Positions 18,177-26,854 of a stretch of 64,000 nt of DNA are shown piece after piece; position 1 is the stretch's first letter; each line of letters begins with the position of its first letter. Source of the stretch: Rudaea cellulosilytica DSM 22992 (lineage in GTDB: Bacteria; Pseudomonadota; Gammaproteobacteria; Xanthomonadales; Rhodanobacteraceae); NCBI RefSeq assembly GCF_000378125.1, contig NZ_KB899241.1:719652-783651 (forward strand). The letters are read 5' to 3'. The position numbers and the translations under genes were made by a program. Below the pieces are notes generated by a model that saw nothing but the letters and a program-made list of their open reading frames with translations, ran no database searches and was not told the DNA's origin.

Positions 18177-19297
18177 CATTTCATTGCCAGCGACACGGCG
18201 ATGCCCACCCACAGCGCCATGCCGACCCAGTTGTTGTTGCGGAACGCCGTGAAACACGCATTGCGGTCGCGCCCGCGCATGATCCACATCTGCCAGGCGA
18301 ACAAGCCGGCGGCAATCGCGAGCGCGGCGAAGTACGGCCAGTGCAGGTGCCCGCGCTGCGCGACCAGCGCCATCGCGAGCAGGAACGTGGTCATGAGCAC
18401 GCCGATGATGGTCAGGTCGGCGTCGCCAAACAGGATCGCGGTCGACTTGGCGCCGACGCGAAGGTCGTCGTCGCGGTCGACCATCGCATACTCGGTGTCG
18501 TAGATCGTCGAGAACAGCACGTTGGCGAGGAACAGCAGCCAGCACAGCGGCGGCGTCGAATTCGTCACCGCGGCGAATGCCATCGGGATAGACCAGCCGA
18601 ACGCCGCGCCAAGATAGACCTGCGGCAGGTGCGTGTAGCGCTTGGTGAACGGATACGTCGCGGCGAGGAACGCGCCGACGAAGGAAAGCTCGATCGTGAG
18701 TTTGTTGGTGAACAGCACGAGCACGAAGGCAAGGACGAGCAAGACAAAAAATAAAATCAGCGCTTCGCGCGGGCCGACTTTGCCGGCCGCGATCGGCCGT
18801 TCGCGCGTGCGCTTTACCTCGGGATCGAGCTCGCGGTCGGCATAGTCGTTGATCACGCAGCCGGCCGAGCGCATCAGGAACACGCCCAGGGTGAAGATGA
18901 TCAGCGCCGACCATGGCGGAAAGTCGCCTGCGGCGAGCCACAGCGCCCACCAGGTCGGCCACAGCAGCAATGCCGCGCCGATCGGCTTGTGCATGCGTGC
19001 GAGCTTGGCGTATTCGGTCAAGCGCTCGACAACAGGCGATCCGTCCGCGCCTGGGTAAACCCGCTTCTCGACCTTGACCTTGCCCGGCGGACGCTTGACC
19101 GCACCGACCGGCGGCACTGAAATCTGCGGCCGCGCACTGAGGTCGGTGCGCCGCGGCTTCGCCGCAGGTGCCGCGGCCGCGGTCTTGGTCGCGCCGGCTT
19201 TTGCGACGGGCGCAGCGAGCGGCGGCGGATCCTGCAGTTCGGGATTCGCTCGCGTACGCGGGTGGCGAGGTTTTTGCGGCGGGGTTTGCGCTTCCAT
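18176..19297 (-). CDS. ubiA: 4-hydroxybenzoate polyprenyltransferase with N-terminal extension
   Basis: Membrane prenyltransferase that attaches the polyprenyl tail to 4-hydroxybenzoate in ubiquinone synthesis. Both Asp-rich motifs are intact: NDYADRELD (150-158) and DTEYAMVDRDDD (267-278). They bind the Mg-diphosphate. Eight or nine helices follow from about residue 104. At 373 residues it is about 80 longer than usual UbiA. The extra N-terminus (1-85) is rich in Pro, Ala, Lys and Arg and looks disordered. No other start fits better without cutting into the conserved YAKLARMHKPIG segment, although an internal start could be used. Confidence 0.9.
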   Translation of the reverse strand: MEAQTPPQKPRHPRTRANPELQDPPPLAAPVAKAGATKTAAAAPAAKPRRTDLSARPQISVPPVGAVKRPPGKVKVEKRVYPGADGSPVVERLTEYAKLARMHKPIGAALLLWPTWWALWLAAGDFPPWSALIIFTLGVFLMRSAGCVINDYADRELDPEVKRTRERPIAAGKVGPREALILFFVLLVLAFVLVLFTNKLTIELSFVGAFLAATYPFTKRYTHLPQVYLGAAFGWSIPMAFAAVTNSTPPLCWLLFLANVLFSTIYDTEYAMVDRDDDLRVGAKSTAILFGDADLTIIGVLMTTFLLAMALVAQRGHLHWPYFAALAIAAGLFAWQMWIMRGRDRNACFTAFRNNNWVGMALWVGIAVSLAMK

Positions 19298-19388
19298 TGC
19301 GGCTAGTTTACGTCAGCCTCGCCAAAGCTCGCACTCGTCATCGCAGCGGGCGTATGCTCGCGCGGGTCGCCCTACGAGATGCAAGACC

Positions 19389-21023
19389 ATGCTGCCCTCG
19401 CGCTACGTCCCTTTCGCCATCTGTCTGGTGTTGTTCGCGCTTTCGCTTGCGCTGCTCTGGGACGGCCTGATCTGGCGTTGGACCGCGGTGATCTTCGGCC
19501 TGTTGTCGCTGGTCGGCGTGCGCGACCTGCTGCAGACGCGGCACACGCTGCGGCGGAATTTTCCGATCACTTGCCACTTCCGCACGTTCTTCGAATTCTT
19601 CCGGCCGATGATGCGCCAGTATGTGGTCGAGTCCGATACGGAGGAAGTGCCGTTCTCGCATGCGCAGCGTTCGATCGTGTACCAGCGCGCGAAGAACGTC
19701 GAGGACAAGCGCCCGTTCGGCAGCGAACTGAACCTGTACGCGACGCAATACGAATGGATCAACCACTCGCTGGCGCCGGCGAAGATCGCCAGCCACGACT
19801 TCCGCATCACCATCGGCGGCCCTCAGTGCACGCAGCCGTACTCGGCCAGCGTGTTCAACATCTCGGCGATGAGCTTCGGCGCGCTTTCGGCGAACGCGAT
19901 CCGCGCGCTCAACGAGGGCGCCCGTCTTGGCGGCTTCTACCACGACACCGGCGAAGGCTCGATGTCGCGCTATCACCGCGAGATGGGCGGCGACATCTGC
20001 TGGGAAATCGGCTCGGGCTATTTCGGCTGTCGCAACGACGACGGCAGCTTCAGCATCGACAGGTTCGCCGGCAACGCGGTGAACCCGCAGGTGAAGCTGA
20101 TCGAGATCAAGCTCTCGCAGGGCGCCAAGCCGGGCCATGGCGGGGTGCTGCCGGGCGTGAAGGTCAGCCCGGAAATCGCCGAGGCGCGCGGTGTGCCGGT
20201 GGGCCAGGATTGTGTCTCGCCCGCTGCGCACTCGGCATTCTCGACGCCGCTCGGCCTGCTCCAATTCGTGGCGACGTTGCGTGAAAAGTCCGGCGGCAAG
20301 CCGACCGGCTTCAAGCTCGCGCTCGGCCATCCCTGGGAATGGTTCGGTATTGCCAAGGCGATGCAGGAGTCCGGCATCCTTCCCGACTTCATCGTCGTCG
20401 ACGGCGGCGAAGGCGGTACCGGCGCGGCACCGCTCGAGTTCACCGACCATGTCGGCGTGCCGCTGCGCGAGGCGCTGCTGTTGATCCACAACACGCTCGT
20501 CGGCCTCAACCTGCGCGACAAGATCAGCCTCGGCGCGAGCGGCAAGGTCATCACCGCGTTCGACCTCGCACGCACGCTCGCGCTCGGCGCCGACTGGTGC
20601 AACGCCGCGCGCGGCTTCATGTTCGCCCTCGGCTGCATCCAATCGCAGAACTGCCATACGGACCGCTGCCCGACTGGCGTTGCGACCCAGAACCCGGGCC
20701 GCTGGAAAAAACTCGACGTGCCCGACAAGGCCACGCGCGTGAAGAACTTCCACGACAACACGCTACACGCGCTCAAGGAGCTGCTCGCCGCGGCCGGCCT
20801 GACCCATCCAAGCCAACTCGGCCCCGAGCACATCATCCGCCGCGTGTCCTCGACCGAGGTGCGATCGCTCTCCGCGCTCTATCAGTACGTCGAGCCCGGC
20901 GCATTGTTGAACGGCGGCGTGCCCGCGCATGCCGTATTCCAGTCGTTCTGGCAGGATGCGCGCGCCGATGCGTTTGCCGCGCCGCAGGCGCTGCTCGATA
21001 TGCGCCAGACCAAGTCGCGCTGA
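19389..21023 (+). CDS. FMN-binding glutamate synthase-like protein, membrane-anchored
   Basis: 544-residue protein resembling the FMN-binding synthase domain of GltB, without the amidotransferase and other domains. The ATG at 19389 gives two hydrophobic N-terminal segments (about 7-45), so it is likely anchored to the inner membrane. Domain hallmarks are FNISAMSFGALSANAI, KPGHGGVLPG, VDGGEGGTGAAP for FMN phosphate binding, and a cysteine cluster CIQSQNCHTDRCPTG matching the 3Fe-4S loop. Stand-alone proteins of this type are widespread with no assigned reaction. Confidence 0.9.
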   Translation: MLPSRYVPFAICLVLFALSLALLWDGLIWRWTAVIFGLLSLVGVRDLLQTRHTLRRNFPITCHFRTFFEFFRPMMRQYVVESDTEEVPFSHAQRSIVYQRAKNVEDKRPFGSELNLYATQYEWINHSLAPAKIASHDFRITIGGPQCTQPYSASVFNISAMSFGALSANAIRALNEGARLGGFYHDTGEGSMSRYHREMGGDICWEIGSGYFGCRNDDGSFSIDRFAGNAVNPQVKLIEIKLSQGAKPGHGGVLPGVKVSPEIAEARGVPVGQDCVSPAAHSAFSTPLGLLQFVATLREKSGGKPTGFKLALGHPWEWFGIAKAMQESGILPDFIVVDGGEGGTGAAPLEFTDHVGVPLREALLLIHNTLVGLNLRDKISLGASGKVITAFDLARTLALGADWCNAARGFMFALGCIQSQNCHTDRCPTGVATQNPGRWKKLDVPDKATRVKNFHDNTLHALKELLAAAGLTHPSQLGPEHIIRRVSSTEVRSLSALYQYVEPGALLNGGVPAHAVFQSFWQDARADAFAAPQALLDMRQTKSR

Positions 21024-21029
21024 AGCGCG

Positions 21030-21776
21030 TTACGCCGCGGCAAACCGGCGCCTGCGCGCGGGCGTGCCGATCAGGTCGAGGAAGTTGTTGAACACGGCGT
21101 GCGCCCTACCCTGCATCGCTTCGATGCGGGCGAAGGTGTCGGCGCGGATCGAATCGGCGTTGCGGCCGAGGCCAGCAGCGATCAGTTCGTCGCGATAGTT
21201 CGGCAGGTTGAGCCAGCGTTCAATCAGCGGCTTGTCCATTTCGAGATGGAACTGGAAGCCGTAGGCATTGTCGCCGTGGCGGAACGCCTGGTTTTCGCAG
21301 GTGTCCGTACGCGCGAGATGCGCGACCCCTGCGGGCAGCGAAAACGTGTAGCCGTGCCACTGGAAAATCGGGGCGATGTCGCCGAGCGGCGCAAAGACGG
21401 GATCGCTGCGGCCCGCGGCAGTCGTCGCCAGATCGTACCAGCCGATTTCGCTGACGTGATGGCGCCGCACTTCGCCACCGAGCGCATGCGCGAGTAGTTG
21501 CGCGCCAAGGCAGATGCCGAGCACGGGCTTGCCCTGCGCCAGCGCCTCGCGGATCGCCGCGATCTCGGTTTGCAGATGCGGCCGCGCGTCGCGATCCTCG
21601 ACGTTCATCGGGCCGCCGAGCACGATCAGGCCCTTGTAGCGGTCGAGCCGCGGCTTGGCCTCGGGCTGGCGTTCGAAGTTGACGAACTTGACCCGATGCC
21701 CGCGCTGCCGGATCAGCGGGTCGAGCGTGCCGAGCGGTTCGGCGGCAACGTGCTGGAAAACCAGGATGCGGGACAT
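21030..21776 (-). CDS. Class I glutamine amidotransferase-like protein
   Basis: 248-residue cytoplasmic protein with one GATase domain. The nucleophile elbow is GICLGAQLLAHALGG with Cys near 89, and the His-Glu pair is in FQFHLE near 176-179. It resembles GMP synthase-like solo amidotransferases of the YfeJ/gamma-glutamyl type. It lies tail to tail with the glutamate-synthase-like gene, 6 bp apart. Substrate unknown. Confidence 0.9.
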   Translation of the reverse strand: MSRILVFQHVAAEPLGTLDPLIRQRGHRVKFVNFERQPEAKPRLDRYKGLIVLGGPMNVEDRDARPHLQTEIAAIREALAQGKPVLGICLGAQLLAHALGGEVRRHHVSEIGWYDLATTAAGRSDPVFAPLGDIAPIFQWHGYTFSLPAGVAHLARTDTCENQAFRHGDNAYGFQFHLEMDKPLIERWLNLPNYRDELIAAGLGRNADSIRADTFARIEAMQGRAHAVFNNFLDLIGTPARRRRFAAA

Positions 21777-21783
21777 GTCTGCA

Positions 21784-21813
21784 AAAAAACGGGCTCGCGA
21801 GAGCCCGTTTTTT
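21784..21813. terminator. Rho-independent terminator, 13-bp stem, bidirectional
   Basis: A-rich arm plus CGGGCTC pairs with GAGCCCG plus T-rich arm around a GCGA loop, giving a 13-bp perfect stem flanked by A and T tracts on both sides. It sits 24 bp after the stop of the DUF481 gene on the minus strand, so it ends that transcript before the amidotransferase gene. Confidence 0.9.
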
Positions 21814-21837
21814 ACTTGAATCGACCCACGCTGTCGA

Positions 21838-22662
21838 TCAGAAGCCGTAGACGAGGTTGGTCGTCAACAGCTGGTCGGTCTTGTGGGTGAAGCCAGAGAG
21901 CGCCGGAATATCCGTGTTGTGGCGGACCTGGTAGCCCGCCTTGAGCGCGAGCTTGTCACTCATCTTCACCTGCAGGCCGAGATCGTTCTGCAGATAGGTG
22001 TTGTTGCTGCCGGCTTCGACGAGGAGCGTGTCGACCAGCGAGGTCGACTCGTTGAAGTTGTGCTTGTAGTTGACGAGGCCGCGCGCGACCACGTAGCTGT
22101 CCGAATCGGCCTTGAGGTAGACCGGCGGCGTGAGGCTGTAGTCATACGCACCCTTCGGCTGCTGCACCTTGTAACCCGGGCCGATTTCGGCGGACAACTC
22201 GTCCGACGCGTTCTTCAGGAACTGATAACCGTAGCCGAGCGATGCGGTGTACTGATACTGATACGGCGAGAACGCATCGTGCTCGTAGCGCAGCGCGCCG
22301 ACGATGTAGCTGCGATCGTCGAACTTGTAGCCGGCCGAAGTGCCGGCCGCGTAGCGGTTCGCGGTCAGGTCGTACTTGGTCGTGTTCTGGATCACGGGAT
22401 TGCCCGCGCTGTCGGTGCCGATCGTCGTCGAGGTGACGCTCGCCTTGTTGCGCTGGGCCTCGAGGAAAAAGTCGTACTTCCACAGATCGTCTTCCTTCTT
22501 CAGCGTCAGCTTGGCATTGACGTTCTCCGACTTGGCGTTGCCGTTAGCGAGCGCAAGACCGGCTTCGCCGCTGCCGTGCCAGTTGCCGTCGTTCTCATCC
22601 GCCGCGTGGGCAGCGAAGGGAAGAGCTAGCGCCAGCGCGCAGGCGAGAATGGTCTTATTCAT
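21838..22662 (-). CDS. DUF481 YdiY-like outer-membrane protein
   Basis: 274-residue outer-membrane beta-barrel. The ATG at 22662 has a strong AAGGAG site, and a clean Sec signal ends at AAHA near 20. The mature protein has alternating beta strands (WKYDFFLEAQRNK, YAAGTSAGYKFDDRSYIVG, LALKAGYQVRHN) and ends in a terminal Phe (LVYGF), the usual BAM-recognition end. DUF481 proteins include salt-induced YdiY; function is not established. An AT-rich promoter region lies upstream and a strong terminator follows. Confidence 0.88.
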   Translation of the reverse strand: MNKTILACALALALPFAAHAADENDGNWHGSGEAGLALANGNAKSENVNAKLTLKKEDDLWKYDFFLEAQRNKASVTSTTIGTDSAGNPVIQNTTKYDLTANRYAAGTSAGYKFDDRSYIVGALRYEHDAFSPYQYQYTASLGYGYQFLKNASDELSAEIGPGYKVQQPKGAYDYSLTPPVYLKADSDSYVVARGLVNYKHNFNESTSLVDTLLVEAGSNNTYLQNDLGLQVKMSDKLALKAGYQVRHNTDIPALSGFTHKTDQLLTTNLVYGF

Positions 22663-22749
22663 GTGGATCTCCTTGTTACGTGAGCGGTTTCGATAAAGGG
22701 CGCGCATTATGTCCCACGATGTCGGCTTCGAACCCGCGTCAGCTTCCGT

Positions 22750-22832
22750 TCATTCAGGTATACATCAGAAAAAAGTTAATTTGTATTTTTTTGGATAAAT
22801 ATACAATTTGTATTTGTATCCTTTTCTCGCGA
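22750..22832. promoter_or_regulatory. AT-rich divergent promoter region with direct repeats
   Basis: Between the DUF481 gene and the WYL regulator the sequence becomes very AT-rich against a high-GC background. AATTTGTATTT occurs twice (22778-22788 and 22805-22815), 27 bp apart, with a partial inverted copy (ATACAAAT-like) between. This suggests a regulator or nucleoid-protein site controlling one or both divergent genes. I could not assign a confident -35/-10 pair. Confidence 0.5.
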
Positions 22833-22951
22833 ATAGTTCATAGGCTGCCGGCCACACCAAGACTGGGAGGATGACCGCAGCAATGCGCCTGCGCCAGAGC
22901 GGATTCCGCGGCGCCACACCAGGAATTCGCGAGTTCGCGTACCATAGCTGC

Positions 22952-23938
22952 ATGGACCGCTACGAACGCATTCTGACCCTGCACCGTATCCTCAAGTCGG
23001 CGCGCCGGCCGGTACCGCTGTCGCGCCTGCTCGACGAGCTCGAATGTTCGCGCGCGACGGCGTACCGCGACATTGCCTTCCTGCGCGACGCGCTCGGCGC
23101 GCCGATCGAGAGCGACGGCGAGAACGCCGCCTACAGCTACGCGGTCGAGGAAGGCGAGCGCTTCGAGTTGCCCGGCCTGTGGCTGACCAGCGAGGAACTG
23201 CAGGCCCTGCTTGCGCTCAACGAGCTGATCGGCCGCACCGGTCCGGGCGTGCTCTCCTCGGCACTCGCACCGTTCCGTTCGCGCATCGACAAGCTGTTGA
23301 CCAACCAGGCCGACGGCACCATGCGCAAGGCGCCGCTCGAGCGCATCCGCGTGATCGGCTACGGCACGCGCAAGGTCGACGAGGCGACGTTCCGCCATGT
23401 CGCCAGCGCCGTGCTCGAGCGCAAGCGGCTCCGCTTCAGCTATCGCGCGCGTTCGACCGATCAGGCGACCGCGCGCTCGGTCTCGCCGCAGCGCCTCACC
23501 CACTACCGCGACAACTGGTACCTCGACGCCTGGGACGAAAGCCGCGACGGCCTGCGCAGTTTCGCCGTCGACCGCATCAAGGACGCGCAGGTGCTCGATG
23601 CGCCGGCAATCGATCGCGACGAAGAGGAACTCAACAAGCACCTCGCCTCGAGCTACGGCATCTTCTCCGGTGCGCCGAAGAACTGGGCGACCGTGCGTTT
23701 CTCCGCGCATGCCGCGCGCTGGGTTGCCGACGAGCACTGGCATTCGCAGCAGCAGGGAACCTGGCTCAAGGACGGCCGCTACGAGTTGAAATTGCCGTAC
23801 AGCAATTCGAAAGAACTGCTGATGGACGTGCTCAAGTACGGCCCCGACGCGGAAGTGATCGCGCCGCTGAGCTTGCGCGAGGAAATGAAGATCCTGCTGC
23901 AGCTGACGATCGGCGGCTATGCGGGAGCGCCTGCGTGA
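22952..23938 (+). CDS. WYL-domain transcriptional regulator (YafY type)
   Basis: 328-residue DNA-binding regulator. The start at 22952 (MDRYERILTLHRIL) begins directly with the HTH-11 domain. The HTH (RPVPLSRLLDELECSRATAYRDIAFLRDALG) is at about 16-50, the WYL domain in the middle (RLRFSYRARST, LTHYRDNWYLDAWDE), and a WCX-like C-terminal domain. WYL regulators sense nucleic acid or other ligands and often control defence or DNA-damage genes. The stop overlaps the GTG of the patatin gene by 4 bp. Confidence 0.9.
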   Translation: MDRYERILTLHRILKSARRPVPLSRLLDELECSRATAYRDIAFLRDALGAPIESDGENAAYSYAVEEGERFELPGLWLTSEELQALLALNELIGRTGPGVLSSALAPFRSRIDKLLTNQADGTMRKAPLERIRVIGYGTRKVDEATFRHVASAVLERKRLRFSYRARSTDQATARSVSPQRLTHYRDNWYLDAWDESRDGLRSFAVDRIKDAQVLDAPAIDRDEEELNKHLASSYGIFSGAPKNWATVRFSAHAARWVADEHWHSQQQGTWLKDGRYELKLPYSNSKELLMDVLKYGPDAEVIAPLSLREEMKILLQLTIGGYAGAPA

Positions 23939-24933
23939 ACGCCGCGCGCGCCGCACCGACCGTCTCGCTCGTGCTCGGTTCCGGCGGCGCGCGCGGCTAC
24001 GCGCACATCGGCGCGATCGAGGAGCTGCACGCGCAGGGCTACGACATCCGCAGCATCGCCGGCTGCTCGATGGGCGCGCTGGTCGGCGGCGTCTACGCGG
24101 CGGGCAAGCTCGACGAGTACCGCGACTGGTCGCGCACCTTGCAGCGTCTCGACGTGCTGCGCCTGCTCGACTGGACGCTGTCGGGCGGCGGCTTCATCAA
24201 GGGCGACCGCGTGATCGGCCAGATCAGGAACCTGATCGGCGAGGTGCGCATCGAGGAACTGCCGATCAGCTACACCGCGGTCGCGACCGATCTTTACGCA
24301 CAACGCGAGGTGTGGTTCTCGCGCGGGCCGCTGTTCGATGCGATCCGCGCCTCGATCTCGATCCCGACCGTGTTCCGCCCGCACCACTATGAAGGGCGCA
24401 CGCTCGTCGACGGCGGCCTGCTCAATCCGGTGCCGGTCACGCCGACCCTGCGCGACCTCACCGATTGCACGATCGCGGTCGACGTCAATGGTCCGGACGA
24501 AGATCCGACCGGCCGGCCGGTCATCGCGGCGGGCGATGCGACGTTCGGCGACATGGAGGAGGCGCTCGCGGCGAACGAGCACGTCGAGGCGACACCGGCG
24601 CCCGCCAACGAGACCGCTGGCGCGCTGACGACATCGCGGCGCAAGATCGCCAGCTTCATCGACGGCCTCATCGAAAAACGCGAAAAGCGACAAGCCGAGC
24701 GCGCCGCCGACCCGGGTGCGCTCGAGCTGTTCGCACGCACGCTCGACGTGGTCCAGCAGACGGTGACTCGCTACAAGCTCGCCGCGCAGCCACCCGACCT
24801 GATTGTGCGCGTGCCGCGCAATGTCTGTGCGTTCTACGAGTTCCATCGCGCCGACGAACTGATCGAACTCGGCCGCAAGTACACGCGCGAAGCACTCAGG
24901 CACTGGCAGGTGCCGGCGCGGCGCCGGTCTTGA
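23935..24933 (+). CDS. Patatin-like phospholipase (RssA-like)
   Basis: 332-residue lipid acyl hydrolase. I place the start at the GTG 23935, whose GTGA overlaps the WYL stop; this gives VNAARAAPTVSLVLGSGGARG, the normal patatin N-terminus. The catalytic dyad is visible: oxyanion loop GSGGARG (15-21), nucleophile GCSMG with Ser near 45, and DGG with Asp near 159. The C-terminal third is charged and helical, resembling RssA/YlbK relatives. Co-translation with a WYL regulator suggests regulated membrane-lipid hydrolysis. Confidence 0.9.
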   Translation: MNAARAAPTVSLVLGSGGARGYAHIGAIEELHAQGYDIRSIAGCSMGALVGGVYAAGKLDEYRDWSRTLQRLDVLRLLDWTLSGGGFIKGDRVIGQIRNLIGEVRIEELPISYTAVATDLYAQREVWFSRGPLFDAIRASISIPTVFRPHHYEGRTLVDGGLLNPVPVTPTLRDLTDCTIAVDVNGPDEDPTGRPVIAAGDATFGDMEEALAANEHVEATPAPANETAGALTTSRRKIASFIDGLIEKREKRQAERAADPGALELFARTLDVVQQTVTRYKLAAQPPDLIVRVPRNVCAFYEFHRADELIELGRKYTREALRHWQVPARRRS

Positions 24934-25065
24934 GAGCCGATCTGAGCCAACGATTTCTGAACGGTGTAGTACGATTCAGGTCAACGTTCATCTCCGCAGC
25001 GCATTATCGTTAGCAAACCCCGTCCGCACCGACAGGGTTCGTTCCGACCAAGAGGAGTGATCGAA

Positions 25066-25377
25066 ATGCGTATTCACACCACCATTCTTGCCACTGCCCT
25101 CGCCGCCGGCGCAGCGCTCGCGCTGGTGGCGCCCACCGCCGAGGCGCGTGTCTACGTCGACATCGCCGTCGCACCACCGCCGCCACGCGTCGTAGTCGCG
25201 CCGCCGCCGCGCGTCGGCTATGTCTGGGCACCCGGTTACTGGTACTGGAGCGGCCGCAGACATGTATGGCACGACGGCTACTGGATGCGCGAACGCCGCG
25301 GCTATCACTGGGTCGGTCCGGCGTGGGAACCGCGCGGTCCGCGTTGGCACTACGCGCCGGGCTACTGGGCACGCTGA
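25066..25377 (+). CDS. Small exported YXWGXW-repeat protein
   Basis: 103-residue protein. The ATG at 25066 has an AGAGGAG site 8 bp upstream. A Sec signal ends near AEAR (residue 28). The mature part has Pro-rich PPPPRVVVAPPPR and then aromatic-Gly repeats (GYVWAPGYWYWSGRRHVWHDGYW, shortened here in spirit by the unit GYWxWxG). Such YXWGXW proteins are common in proteobacterial envelopes and have no known activity. Confidence 0.85.
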   Translation: MRIHTTILATALAAGAALALVAPTAEARVYVDIAVAPPPPRVVVAPPPRVGYVWAPGYWYWSGRRHVWHDGYWMRERRGYHWVGPAWEPRGPRWHYAPGYWAR

Positions 25378-25449
25378 GCCGACCACAAACCGGTACAACC
25401 GTGTCGTCCGGACCCCGGCCCCCGCCGGGGCCTTGCACGCCGCAATAAA

Positions 25450-25477
25450 AACGGCCCGCTGGGGAGAGCGGGCCGTT
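25450..25477. terminator. 11-bp stem hairpin downstream of the YXWGXW gene
   Basis: AACGGCCCGCT pairs with AGCGGGCCGTT around a 6-nt loop. An A tract on the left becomes a T tract on the minus strand, so the polarity favours minus-strand termination. On the plus strand it lacks a good T run but may still end the short upstream gene. Confidence 0.5.
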
Positions 25478-25487
25478 AGGGGTCGCA

Positions 25488-25526
25488 ATGCAGAGGCCGG
25501 GGGTAGCGGCCTGGGGAGTCCTGCAT
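25488..25526. ncRNA. Candidate structured element, nested stems
   Basis: Outer stem ATGCAG (25488-25493) with CTGCAT (25521-25526) encloses inner stem AGGCCG (25494-25499) with CGGCCT (25507-25512) and a GGGGAGTC side strand. It follows immediately after another perfect hairpin. It could be a small RNA, an RNA leader or a REP-like repeat; nothing shows which. Confidence 0.3.
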
Positions 25527-25730
25527 CACGGGAGTGACGATAGCCCGGACAAGCTTACAAAAGCCTGACGACAGCGTAAGGGTTACGCGAATTCCTGAAA
25601 TTCCTTCGTCTTCCTACCGCGTTCGCGATTCCGTCACCCTCCAGCACATTGTCCAAGCGTCGGAAATGCCGAACCGGATGAGAGCTATTGCCGACGATCG
25701 CTCCGCTGCCGCTCATGCGAGAATGCGCGC

Positions 25731-26066
25731 ATGAAGAGCAACAAAAAACTGTTCAAGGTCACTTTCCTGAGCCAGGGCAAGGCTCTGGAGCTCTACGCAC
25801 ACCATGTCGCGTCGAGCGCGCTGTGGGGTTTCACCGAGGTCGGCGACATCGTCTTCGACCAGCAGCAGGAAGCCCTGGTGATCGACCCGACCGAGGAGCG
25901 CTTGCGCGAGGAATTCGGCAACACGCGCGTACTCCACCTGCCGATCCAGTGCATCGTGCGCGTGGAAGAGGTGCAGAAACGCGAGCCGCTGGTGATCCGC
26001 GATGCGGCCAGCGGCGAGAAAGTGGTGACGCCGTTTCCGATGACTACGCCGCTGCGCAAGCCATAA
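25731..26066 (+). CDS. DUF1820 family protein
   Basis: 111-residue cytoplasmic protein, close to the usual length. The sequence KKLFKVTFLSQGKALELYAHHV...LWGFTEVGDIVFD...LVIDPTEERLREEF is typical of DUF1820, a family of gammaproteobacteria with unknown function and an Sm-like/beta-barrel feel. It converges with msrA, 20 bp apart. Confidence 0.88.
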   Translation: MKSNKKLFKVTFLSQGKALELYAHHVASSALWGFTEVGDIVFDQQQEALVIDPTEERLREEFGNTRVLHLPIQCIVRVEEVQKREPLVIRDAASGEKVVTPFPMTTPLRKP

Positions 26067-26086
26067 GCGCAGCAGATGGCGATTGC

Positions 26087-26701
26087 CTACTTCAGGAAGT
26101 CGTGGAACTTCTTGCGGAACTTGGCCACCTTCGGTGCGACGACGAGCTGGCAGTACGGCTGTTCGCCGTGCAGTTTGAAGTATTCCTGATGGTAGTTCTC
26201 GGCCTTGTAGAACACCGTGAATGGCTTGACCTCGGTGACTATGGTCCCGTTCCACTCGTGGCTGTCGGCCGTTTCCTTGATCGCCTTCTCGATCGTCGCC
26301 TTCTGCGCATCGTTGCGGTAGAACGCGACCGAGCGGTACTGCGTGCCGACGTCGTTACCCTGGCGGTTAAGCGTGGTCGGATCGTGGATCGTGAAATACG
26401 CGCGCAGGATCGTGTCGAGCGTCACCACGTTCGGATCGAACGTGATCTGCACGACTTCCGCGTGACCGGTATTACCGTCGGACACCTGTGCATAGGTCGG
26501 ATTGGCGAGATGGCCGCCGGCATAGCCTGATTCGACCTTGCTGACGCCCTTGAGGCCCTCGAACACTGCTTCCAGACACCAAAAACAGCCGCCGCCTAGC
26601 GTGATCGTGTCGGTGGACGAGGATGTGGGCGCGGCATTCGCGCCGGCCGCGAGAACTGTCGACATGAGAAGCCCCAGAACGGTGAGGAATCGATAAAACA
26701 T
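26087..26701 (-). CDS. msrA: Exported peptide-methionine (S)-S-oxide reductase
   Basis: 204-residue MsrA repairing methionine-S-sulfoxide. The active site GGCFWCLEAVFEG and the conserved GYAGG, GHAEVVQITFDP, and QYRS segments are intact. A hydrophobic N-terminus ending ANAAP looks like a Sec signal, which places it in the periplasm; cytoplasmic MsrA lacks this. The ATG at 26701 is preferred; a GTG 12 bp upstream is possible and neither has a clear ribosome site. Confidence 0.92.
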   Translation of the reverse strand: MFYRFLTVLGLLMSTVLAAGANAAPTSSSTDTITLGGGCFWCLEAVFEGLKGVSKVESGYAGGHLANPTYAQVSDGNTGHAEVVQITFDPNVVTLDTILRAYFTIHDPTTLNRQGNDVGTQYRSVAFYRNDAQKATIEKAIKETADSHEWNGTIVTEVKPFTVFYKAENYHQEYFKLHGEQPYCQLVVAPKVAKFRKKFHDFLK

Positions 26702-26814
26702 AAGGAAATCCACTGATTCGGTCTGCCCAATAGACGCGGCGAGCGCGGCAAACCTTACAGCTGGGATTTTATGTTCTGCCGATATGGTGCCCGTTCGGAC
26801 TCAGCGCAAGCGTA

Positions 26815-26843
26815 GCCCGGACAGGCACAGGTCCTGTCCGGGC
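26815..26843. repeat. 11-bp perfect inverted repeat, REP/terminator-like
   Basis: GCCCGGACAGG and CCTGTCCGGGC pair across a 7-nt loop, 12 bp after the stop of the PNGase A-like gene on the minus strand. It lacks a T run. The GTAGCCCGGA lead-in is the kind of core seen in proteobacterial REP elements, so it may be a REP-type repeat serving as a 3' stabiliser or terminator. Confidence 0.5.
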
Positions 26844-26854
26844 ACAACGAACGA

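Larger units (their letters stand above)
25378..25730. other. Intergenic stretch with strong inverted repeats, no gene
   Basis: This 353-bp gap has no convincing coding frame. It holds a perfect 11-bp stem at 25450-25477 and a nested two-stem structure at 25488-25526 (outer ATGCAG/CTGCAT, inner AGGCCG/CGGCCT), followed by less structured sequence before the DUF1820 gene. A partial GTAGCCCGGA-like core occurs near 25540. Confidence 0.6.

Noticed and set aside
22952-24933. A CBASS anti-phage system
   Set aside because: A patatin and a WYL regulator are present but no nucleotide cyclase or CBASS accessory gene is adjacent.
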